From positions 28,380 to 77,219 of the forward strand of contig NZ_AZEY01000028.1 in the NCBI RefSeq assembly GCF_001434255.1: a stretch of DNA of 48,840 nucleotides. The letters run 5' to 3'. Position 1 is the first letter of the stretch. Every line of letters begins with the position of its first letter. The DNA comes from Lentilactobacillus diolivorans DSM 14421 (GTDB lineage Bacteria > Bacillota > Bacilli > Lactobacillales > Lactobacillaceae). Of this stretch, positions 31,716 through 38,267 are shown piece by piece. The position numbers and the translations under genes are program-made. The notes under the pieces are model-generated. The model did not search any database, had not been told where the DNA came from, and saw only the letters and a list, made by a program, of their open reading frames with translations.

Positions 31716-32450
31716 TTACGGTTTTAAGTGCGCCGCTAACAGCAGCATCATTGGCCGCCGCAGTTCATCCCGCATTTCCTGACTATCGGCTAACATTTTA
31801 TCCGTTGGAGTAGGTTCGATAACCCTGTCTAATTCAAATCCATGATCGAGTAATGTATTGATATATGTTGTCAGTGTTCGATGATACTTTTTGATCGGGA
31901 AACCAAGAAAATCGGTTGTCCTTTGACCTTCCGCAAAATAATGGTCAACTGGCCAGTATTGGTGTTTGCCGGTTGGGTCATCAACCCATTCTTCGTTACC
32001 TTGAGCCGTGAAGATGGGATGTTCAACGCTCATGATGAGTTGACCGTTGGGTTTCAATTGATTGTGAATTTGTTGAATCAGCCCGGCATAGTCTTGAATA
32101 TAATGAATTGCCAGGGAGCTAATGATGACATCGAATTTAGATTTAAGTTGATTAATTGCCAGCATGTCCATAACACGATAGGTAATGTTGGTTTGCTGAG
32201 TCATGGATTTAGCTTTTGCGATCATTTTCGCTGAGGCATCGATGCCAACAACTTGTGCGGCACCGTGATCGGCCGCGTACCGACAATGCCAACCATAACC
32301 ACAGCCAAGATCCAAAACGGTTTTATTAGTAAAATTTGGAAACAGCTTGCGGAGTTCATGCCATTCTCCTGCCGCATTCAGCCCATATTTTGAACGCGGC
32401 ATATTACTGTATGCCTTAAAAAATGAGTCATCATCGTAAATATCTGTCAT
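31716..32450 (-). CDS. SAM-dependent methyltransferase (class I)
   Basis: A 244-residue cytoplasmic methyltransferase. Motif I is VLDLGCGYGWHCRYAADHGA (near residue 42), the acidic end of strand 2 is VVGIDASAKMI, motif II/III DVIISSLAIHYIQDY and a later NGQLIMSVEHPIF are all in place. The overall pattern fits the methyltransferase type 11/12 group, and the substrate cannot be told. Last gene of a minus-strand operon with greA and the VanZ-RDD protein (gap 45 bases), preceded by ATAAGGAGATTTTTC. Followed by a repeat fragment and a terminator. Confidence 0.85.
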   Translation of the reverse strand: MTDIYDDDSFFKAYSNMPRSKYGLNAAGEWHELRKLFPNFTNKTVLDLGCGYGWHCRYAADHGAAQVVGIDASAKMIAKAKSMTQQTNITYRVMDMLAINQLKSKFDVIISSLAIHYIQDYAGLIQQIHNQLKPNGQLIMSVEHPIFTAQGNEEWVDDPTGKHQYWPVDHYFAEGQRTTDFLGFPIKKYHRTLTTYINTLLDHGFELDRVIEPTPTDKMLADSQEMRDELRRPMMLLLAAHLKP

Positions 32451-32495
32451 TGAAAAATCTCCTTATATTGTTAAAACACGCATTTACATGAAGTT

Positions 32496-33605
32496 TTAGG
32501 CGTTCCCTTGAGTATCCGTGCCACTCAAGTGTTCAAAAAATAGTCGGTGTCTTTTAGCAAATGTATCAATTAATAAGTCGACCATCACGAATAATAGGAT
32601 AATCGATGTGATTAGTATGCCTAAGTGAATCATGCCCATCTGAGACATTGGTGCGGTACCGGTTAGGTCAAGCAGGTAAGTATCGGCTCCAAAGACGCCG
32701 CCGATGACACCGTAAGCAAAAAAGTTTCGAAGAATAAGTTGATACCAATTTGCACGGCCACCATGTTTATTGATCACATTAATTTTAACGAGTCGCATCC
32801 CAAGAGTTTTCTGAAAAATCATTTCTGCTAATAAAATAAAAATCAACCATAAAATGGGTGTTATCAGCCGGTTCACAGACGATGATTTAATCATTAAGTC
32901 AAATGGTACGGAAACGATACTAATAATTATCCAGTCAACAGCCAGGGCTGCCAAGCGACGGAAGGCCGAAACGTTTTGGCTCTTTGCCATTGTTCTTTGC
33001 CGGACACTTTCCTGAGTTGGAAGAATCCCGCTTAATCCGTTTGCCAGCCCAACGCCGAGCCAGCCGCCCAGCGTGTTTAACATTAAATCATCAACGTCAA
33101 ACAATCGATAAGGCCGCGGATAGATGCCATACAGTCCAGTTAATTGAGTGATTTCAAAGAATAACGACAAACCAAAACTGATCAAGACCGTTTGTTTCCA
33201 AGTTCGACGGAAATAATAGTGGAGATAAAAGCCAAACGGAACGGTTAGCAAAATGTTAAATGCGGGTTGAATCACAGTGGGGGCTTTTAAGGCTGCTAAC
33301 CAAGTGCCGGGATGGCGTAATGCGAATGGATTATATTTGAAAAATTCCAAGATAAATGTAAATGGTATAAAGTTATGAGTAGGTGTTGTTAAATGGGCAA
33401 CAAAGCTCCGGGATGGCAATGGGAGAATTGTTAAAAAATAAGCACACATCATATAGAAGACAAATGTGTACAGCATAAAAATACGCCATTTTGGTAACGC
33501 TCCGTAACGATGATAATTAACTACTAAGATGGGCAACGTAATGAAAATGGCAATAATTGGAAAAATAATGGCGGTTGTGTAAATGACAAGGATGTATTGA
33601 GACAT
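32496..33605 (-). CDS. VanZ-RDD fusion membrane protein
   Basis: A 369-residue membrane protein made of two known domains. Residues 1-195 form a VanZ-like region with four or five helices and its polar motif (YRLFDVDDLMLNTLGGWLG near 168-186, preceded by FFEITQL). Residues about 215-360 form an RDD domain (FRRLAALAVDWIIISIVSVP, with the Arg and Asp-Trp typical of RDD, and KTLGMRLVKINVIN). VanZ proteins affect teicoplanin tolerance and surface properties; RDD proteins are thought to move small molecules or ions. The two domains occur fused in several lactobacilli, to my recollection. The gene lies 16 bases behind greA, so it is probably co-transcribed. Confidence 0.8.
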   Translation of the reverse strand: MSQYILVIYTTAIIFPIIAIFITLPILVVNYHRYGALPKWRIFMLYTFVFYMMCAYFLTILPLPSRSFVAHLTTPTHNFIPFTFILEFFKYNPFALRHPGTWLAALKAPTVIQPAFNILLTVPFGFYLHYYFRRTWKQTVLISFGLSLFFEITQLTGLYGIYPRPYRLFDVDDLMLNTLGGWLGVGLANGLSGILPTQESVRQRTMAKSQNVSAFRRLAALAVDWIIISIVSVPFDLMIKSSSVNRLITPILWLIFILLAEMIFQKTLGMRLVKINVINKHGGRANWYQLILRNFFAYGVIGGVFGADTYLLDLTGTAPMSQMGMIHLGILITSIILLFVMVDLLIDTFAKRHRLFFEHLSGTDTQGNA

Positions 33606-33621
33606 CTAACTAACCAACTTT

Positions 33622-34089
33622 CTAGATTTTAATATCAATAATTTTGATCTTGTAATTAAGATCTGGCGCACTAACTGACACAATATCACCGGAGTGGTGG
33701 TTGAGCAGCGCGGAACCGATCGGCGAGGCAATTGAAATTTTGTCGTGATCAATGTCGACTTCGGGAGTCCCGACAATCTGATAGGTTTGAGTGGCATGAT
33801 CATCAAGAAATTCAAATGTGACGTATTTACCAACTTCCACGGTATCGTTATTGGAAGGTGTGTAAATTTGGGCATACTGAAGTTGTTTCCGTAAAAACCG
33901 AAGTCGACTTTCCAAATGACGTAAATCTCGTTTGGCAGCACTGTACTCGGCGTTTTCTGAAAGATCTCCCAGTGCCCGAGCGTCAGCCAGTATCTTTATT
34001 CGACGTGGTCGTGAGTCTTCTAAATCACGGATTTCGGTTTTAATTTTTTCGTAGCCGGCCTTAGTAATTTTATTAAAATGAACTGCCAT
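33622..34089 (-). CDS. greA: Transcription elongation factor GreA/GreB
   Basis: A 155-residue factor that enters the RNA polymerase secondary channel and triggers cleavage of backtracked transcripts. The N-terminal coiled coil (residues about 8-75) has the conserved acidic tip LGDLSENAEYSAAK, with the Asp and Glu that hold the catalytic metal. The C-terminal domain has ISIASPIGSALLNHHSGD. TGGGGAGGAATCAGC precedes ATG 34089, while the frame continues upstream without a ribosome binding site. It heads the minus-strand operon greA-vanZ/RDD-methyltransferase. Its tip and length are normal. Lactobacilli often have a second greA elsewhere, so this may be a paralogue. Confidence 0.9.
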   Translation of the reverse strand: MAVHFNKITKAGYEKIKTEIRDLEDSRPRRIKILADARALGDLSENAEYSAAKRDLRHLESRLRFLRKQLQYAQIYTPSNNDTVEVGKYVTFEFLDDHATQTYQIVGTPEVDIDHDKISIASPIGSALLNHHSGDIVSVSAPDLNYKIKIIDIKI

Positions 34090-34334
34090 GCTGATTCCTC
34101 CCCAATCAATTGAATTCGCTTCTAATTCTATAACATTGCCGGTTCCAGACCAAATGGTTTCAACCAAATTGTAGTAAAGGAATTGATGTTTCATTAGTTG
34201 TAATCGAAATTAGCTCCAAATATTACCAGATGTAACATAAGGTTTAACACGTCTGTAATTTTCTAGTCACACCTCTGTAAATACAATAGCGTAGTATCTT
34301 TGCTGTTGAGTAAATACGGAGGAGAAAATTTTTC

Positions 34335-34685
34335 ATGAATTTTAAAAAATTAATTGTTGTTTTAATGAGTGCCTTGACTTTATATGGCACAGTCAATGTT
34401 GCCGCAACCCCAGAAATCGCAGATGCAAGCACAACTAAAGTATACAAATCAAATCTATCAAAGGCTAATCTAGCTGCCAAGAAATGGATTGCCTTCCATG
34501 AATCACGAGGCTCATACCATGCTCGAAATGGTCGTTACGTTGGTCGTTATCAATTAAGCTCATCATACTTACATGGTGACTACTCAAAGGGTAACCAAGA
34601 AAAAACTGCTGATCATTACGTTAAAGCACGTTATGGTAGTTGGGTTAATGCTAAGAAACATTGGAAAGCATACGGCTGGTACTAA
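34335..34685 (+). CDS. Secreted Apf-like lysozyme-fold protein
   Basis: A 116-residue exported protein. The signal peptide (MNFKKLIVVLMSALTLYGT, cleaved near 35, IADA-S) is followed by a compact domain of about 70 residues. Its sequence (WIAFHESRGSYHARNGRYVG, RYQLSSSYLHGDYS and YGSWVNAKKHWKAYGWY) strongly resembles the C-terminal domain of the aggregation-promoting factor (Apf) proteins of lactobacilli, which have a transglycosylase-like fold with the Glu of HESRGSY as probable catalytic residue. Unlike full Apf it lacks the LysM or spacer regions, so it is a minimal version. GGAGGAGAAAATTTTTC precedes ATG 34335. Role: cell-wall remodelling or surface binding. Confidence 0.85.
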   Translation: MNFKKLIVVLMSALTLYGTVNVAATPEIADASTTKVYKSNLSKANLAAKKWIAFHESRGSYHARNGRYVGRYQLSSSYLHGDYSKGNQEKTADHYVKARYGSWVNAKKHWKAYGWY

Positions 34686-34776
34686 ATTAAAGAATCTTGG
34701 TTATCAGTTAGAGACTAGGTAGTGTGTTGAGTCATGCTATTTTATACATAATTATTTCAAATAAGTAAGAACGATA

Positions 34777-34814
34777 AGCGGTCTGGATTAAATTTTGTCC
34801 AGGCTGCTTTTTTT
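34777..34814 (+). terminator. Intrinsic terminator after the Apf-like gene
   Basis: AGCGGTCTGGA pairs with TCCAGGCTGCT (two wobble pairs) and is followed by TTTTTTT. The rest of the 494-base gap up to 35110 shows only a weak 7-bp hairpin (GCCTAAG / CTTAGGC, about 35037-35075) and no gene. Confidence 0.75.
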
Positions 34815-35111
34815 ATTGTCAACATATAGACACATAGATACCAGAAGTGATTGCTGACGAGATAATGGTTTGGAAAAGCCGAACATTCTGTCTTGATTCA
34901 TAACTAAGTCAGAAGGTGTTGTCAGAGAATAACACGTGTCTGTATTCGGTCTGCAGTTCAGTATTCTAGGGCACTAAGGTTAAGCCTTTGTTGAATAGGA
35001 ATGCGTAAAAGAAGAGTAGTCATCAGCTCTAAAGCCCGCCTAAGGTAACTTGCAAATTTTCTTAGGCCATTGACATTCTCAGAGTTAATCCTGTTTTTTC
35101 ACGCTCTGCCA

Positions 35112-35166
35112 TTGTTAATGAATCTTATTCGTGTTAATATAATTTCATTGATTTAAACACGAATAA
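35112..35166 (+). promoter_or_regulatory. Promoter and paired PurBox of the xanthine permease
   Basis: TTATTCGTGTT (35125-35135) and AACACGAATAA (35156-35166) are an exact inverted repeat of 11 bases with 20 bases between. Each half has the central CGAA of Gram-positive PurR boxes. TATAAT at 35138-35143 lies between the halves, with a weak upstream -35 (TTAATG at 35115-35120 with 17-base spacing). The leader after the expected start is too short for a purine riboswitch, so PurR control is the better reading. Confidence 0.55.
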
Positions 35167-35179
35167 AAGGGAGAATATC

Positions 35180-36487
35180 ATGAATAATGTTTCTGTTTCG
35201 GACAAGAAATCACCAGTTCGCAATGCAATTTTAGGCTTTCAACATTTGCTTGCCATGTATTCCGGTGATATTCTGGTGCCATTATTGATCGGTGCAGCGC
35301 TTAAGTTCAATGCTGTTCAGATGACTTACTTAGTATCAATGGATATTTTTATGTGTGGTGTTGCCACGTTACTTCAAATTCGGAGAACACCAATTACTGG
35401 GATTGGGTTGCCGGTTGTTTTGGGCTGCGCGGTTGAGTACGTTGCGCCACTTCAGTCAGTTGGTAAGAATTTCGGTTTAGGGTATATGTATGGCGGCATT
35501 ATTGTTGCCGGACTGTTTATTATCTTGGTTGCGAAGCCATTTGCCCACTTACGGAAGTATTTTCCACTTGTTGTAACGGGTTCATTGATTACTTTAATTG
35601 GGTTCACGTTAATGCCGGTTGCTTTCCAAAATATCGGTGGTGGGGATACAGCTGCTAAAGCCTTTGGTAACCCAACTCATTTATTTTTAGGCTTCTTTAC
35701 TGCATTAGTTATTATTGTATTGAATATTTGGGCCAAAGGCTTCCTTAAACAAATTTCAATTTTGATTGGAATCTTAGTTGGAACGATCACTGCGATTGCT
35801 ATGGGAACAATTGATTTTGCGGCTGTTGGTCAAGCGCATTGGGCTCAATTGCCACAATTCTTCTATTTTTCTGCGCCAAAGTTTGAGTGGTCTTCAATTG
35901 CAACGTTAATTCTGGCGGCCTTAACCTGTATGATTGAATCGACTGGTGTCTACTTTGCGTTAAGTGATATTACCGGTCGTAAGCTAGAAGATCGTGATTT
36001 GGAACATGGCTATCGTTCAGAAGGGATTGCTGCAATTCTTGGCGGTGTCTTTAATACTTTCCCATATTCAACATTCTCTCAAAACGTTGGAATTGTGCAA
36101 TTGTCCGGTATCAAAACATTAACCCCGATTTACTACTCAGCTTTCATGTTAATGATTTTAGGCTTAATTCCAAAGTTTGGCGCTATTGCAACGTTAATCC
36201 CATCATCTGTATTGGGTGGTGCGATGTTAGTGATGTTTGGAATGGTTGGTGCCCAAGGAATTAAAATGTTGTCCAAGGTCGAGTTGAATAACAAAAACTT
36301 GTTAATTATTGCAATTTCGGTTGGTTTGGGAATTGGGGTAACAACCCAACCAAGCTTATTCCAATATTTACCAGCAAGTGTTCAGGTCATTATGAGTAAC
36401 GGAATGGTAGTTGGAAGTTTTACGGCGGTTATTTTAAACATTCTTCTAAATCACACGGGATTGAGGGAACGGGTGGAAGAAGAGTAG
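35180..36487 (+). CDS. pbuX: Xanthine permease (NCS2 nucleobase:cation symporter)
   Basis: A 435-residue membrane protein with about 12-14 helices that imports xanthine with a cation. NCS2 signatures are GFQHLLAMYSGDILVPLLIG near residue 19, the long motif around IESTGVYFALSDITGRKLED (near 253-272, with the substrate-binding Glu), and the purine-type GGVFNTFPYSTFSQNVGIVQ near 291, which separates xanthine/urate permeases from uracil permeases. AAAAGGGAGAATATC precedes ATG 35180. No xpt (xanthine phosphoribosyltransferase) gene is linked. Controlled by a predicted PurBox pair. The TAG stop is also the first triplet of a palindromic element. Confidence 0.88.
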   Translation: MNNVSVSDKKSPVRNAILGFQHLLAMYSGDILVPLLIGAALKFNAVQMTYLVSMDIFMCGVATLLQIRRTPITGIGLPVVLGCAVEYVAPLQSVGKNFGLGYMYGGIIVAGLFIILVAKPFAHLRKYFPLVVTGSLITLIGFTLMPVAFQNIGGGDTAAKAFGNPTHLFLGFFTALVIIVLNIWAKGFLKQISILIGILVGTITAIAMGTIDFAAVGQAHWAQLPQFFYFSAPKFEWSSIATLILAALTCMIESTGVYFALSDITGRKLEDRDLEHGYRSEGIAAILGGVFNTFPYSTFSQNVGIVQLSGIKTLTPIYYSAFMLMILGLIPKFGAIATLIPSSVLGGAMLVMFGMVGAQGIKMLSKVELNNKNLLIIAISVGLGIGVTTQPSLFQYLPASVQVIMSNGMVVGSFTAVILNILLNHTGLRERVEEE

Positions 36488-36862
36488 AGTGCAAAAAAAG
36501 ACGCTTTGATCCCAGAATGTAAGACCAATAAGACGGATACCCCTGATTTTGGGGTATCCGTCTTATTGGTCTTACATGGCCGGGATCAGTCTTTTTTTGC
36601 ACGTTTTGGCACAGCAACCAAAATTGGTAATTGGTAAATGGTTATTGATTATATGGCCGGGAGCTGCTTGTTGGTGCACGTTTCAGCATGGTAGCATCGG
36701 TGTGAGGATACCCCTGATTTTGGGGTATCCGTCTTATTGGTCTTACATGGCCGGGATCAGTCTTTTTTTGCACGTTTTGGCACAGCAGCCAAAATTGGTA
36801 ATTGGTAAATGGTTATTGATTATATGGTCGGGAGCTGCTTGTTGGTGCACGTTTTGGCACGG
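36485..36862 (+). repeat. Gene-end palindromic element with a mixed two-type array
   Basis: The full copy begins at the permease stop TAG (36485): GTGCAAAAAAAGAC pairs with GTCTTTTTTTGCAC, ATCCC with GGGAT, inner GACGGATACCCC on TGATTTT. After its tail the array alternates: a short unit with arm GGGAGCTGCTTGTTGGTGCA, then a second hairpin unit with arm GGGATCAGTCTTTTTTTGCA, then the short unit again. The pair repeats after 171 bases. The short units have lost the inner hairpin and instead carry TGGTAATTGGTAAATGG. One late copy has GGTCGGG in place of GGCCGGG. Confidence 0.85.
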
Positions 36863-36900
36863 CTGATACACACCTTTCCGCTAAATGCTCCACGCAATCA

Positions 36901-36948
36901 AAAAGTCGAGATTAGGACAGAAGTTAATTTGTCCTAATCTCGACTTTT
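36901..36948. terminator. Bidirectional intrinsic terminator
   Basis: A 19-bp perfect stem, AAAAGTCGAGATTAGGACA with its complement, and T/A-runs on both sides. It lies between the element array behind the xanthine permease and the convergent LysR gene. Confidence 0.88.
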
Positions 36949-36997
36949 AGTTTGATGTATCGGATTATTCAGTGATTGTTCTAAGTGTTAATTTAGG

Positions 36998-37930
36998 CTA
37001 TCTCTTTGGCGTGTATTGATCAACAACGTCAGAGATAATATCCAGCAAGTCGTTAACAGGCTCAGATTGTTGTTTAGTCTTGATGTATGAAATACCAAAG
37101 TCAGCTGTTATTTTATCGGTTGGGATCTTCACGATATTAACATGTTTCTTTTGCTCATCTGACATGTATTTATCTTCAGCAAACGGCTCTGGTGTCACAA
37201 TTGCGCCAACGTGGTTAATAGCTAGGTCAGATGCTAGGTGGATATCAGGGACTTCAATGCTGAATTCAGCTGAAATTCCCAAATCACTTAAGTAGTTCGT
37301 AACTAGTCGTTGGTAATTATCACGCTGCGGGGTGCTGATGAATGATTCACCGGTTAAACGAGCCAATTCATCTTCGTTATAGTCAACATACAATTGACCT
37401 TCCTTAAACACCTTTGAAGATTCAGGAATCACAAAGACAAGCGGTAGTTTAGCGATTGGCACGTACTCAACTTTGGGGCTTTGTAGCGGATGACCAACGA
37501 AGAAATCAAGGGATCCTGATAGGAGGCGCTTTTCGGCATCTCGGCTGTTCATTCGGATAATTTGAGCATGAATATTCGGATATTTTTTATAGAAGCGAAT
37601 TAACACCGGCCGATAAACATCGTCGGTTACAATTTCGTTGGATGCAATTGTTAAATGACCATATTTGAATTGTGAAAGGTGCGTCATTTCACGATCCAAA
37701 TTTGCCCGGAGACGGTTTTCGTCTTGCAGGTATACCAATAGGCGTTCACCAGCGTAAGTGAGTTGAATTGGATGTGATGATCGGTCAATCAAACGAACAC
37801 CGAAGTTAACTTCGGCATTTTTTATTACTCGACTGATATAAGGTTGGGTAACAAAAAGTGCTTGGGCAGCTTTTGACATATTTCCTTGGGCCTTAATTTC
37901 TTCAAGAAATGAAAGTAGTTTACTGTTCAT
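36998..37930 (-). CDS. LysR family transcriptional regulator
   Basis: A 310-residue regulator. The N-terminal winged helix-turn-helix reads FLEEIKAQGNMSKAAQALFV, then TQPYISRVIKNAEVNFGVRL (residues 5-50), followed by a linker helix and the two-lobed periplasmic-binding-like effector domain. FVIPESSKVFKEG and VGAIVTPEPFAEDK are typical later strands. AAAGGAGAATAGTATT precedes ATG 37930. It is divergent from the GH65 phosphorylase (337 bases between starts), so it may control that gene as well as itself. The inducer is unknown. Confidence 0.87.
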   Translation of the reverse strand: MNSKLLSFLEEIKAQGNMSKAAQALFVTQPYISRVIKNAEVNFGVRLIDRSSHPIQLTYAGERLLVYLQDENRLRANLDREMTHLSQFKYGHLTIASNEIVTDDVYRPVLIRFYKKYPNIHAQIIRMNSRDAEKRLLSGSLDFFVGHPLQSPKVEYVPIAKLPLVFVIPESSKVFKEGQLYVDYNEDELARLTGESFISTPQRDNYQRLVTNYLSDLGISAEFSIEVPDIHLASDLAINHVGAIVTPEPFAEDKYMSDEQKKHVNIVKIPTDKITADFGISYIKTKQQSEPVNDLLDIISDVVDQYTPKR

Positions 37931-38267
37931 AATACTATTCTCCTTTAAGATTCTCTCTTAGTTTAATTGTTTAGTTATCATACCGATTATAAGATATTCT
38001 GCCCTAATGTGCATTCATATTGACTTATACACCGTCTAATTATGAGCAAAAAGTCATCATTAAGTATATCAATTCAGAACTTGGTAGTAAAGGGTATACA
38101 TATATATAGTTGATCATTAAAACAATTCTTAATAATTAGAAAACAATTACCATATGGTACTATCATAAAATTGTGAATTAAGTGGCAACAAAATATGAAA
38201 AAAATATGTTCGGGGTTAAAATAAAGGTACAATTTTGATTGGAGACATGTGTTTAGGGGGTACTTTT
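37931..38267. promoter_or_regulatory. Divergent intergenic region lysR / GH65
   Basis: AT-rich and without any gene. A perfect 12-bp palindrome TACCATATGGTA lies at 38148-38159. A candidate promoter for the phosphorylase is TTGTGA (38171-38176) and TATGAA (38194-38199) with a 17-base spacer. LysR-type T-N11-A sites cannot be singled out with confidence in such AT-rich sequence. No cre site was seen, which is unusual for a sugar-use gene. Confidence 0.4.

Noticed and set aside
34220-34285. TGTAAC, TGTAAT and TGTAAA repeats before the Apf-like gene as WalR boxes
   Set aside because: The spacing is 23-25 bases, while a WalR site needs two half sites about 11 bases apart start to start.
36549-36866. 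A repeated-protein frame (YPSYWSYMAGISLFLH units) behind pbuX
   Set aside because: It lies fully in the palindromic array, its repeats equal the 171-base DNA repeat, and it lacks a start signal.
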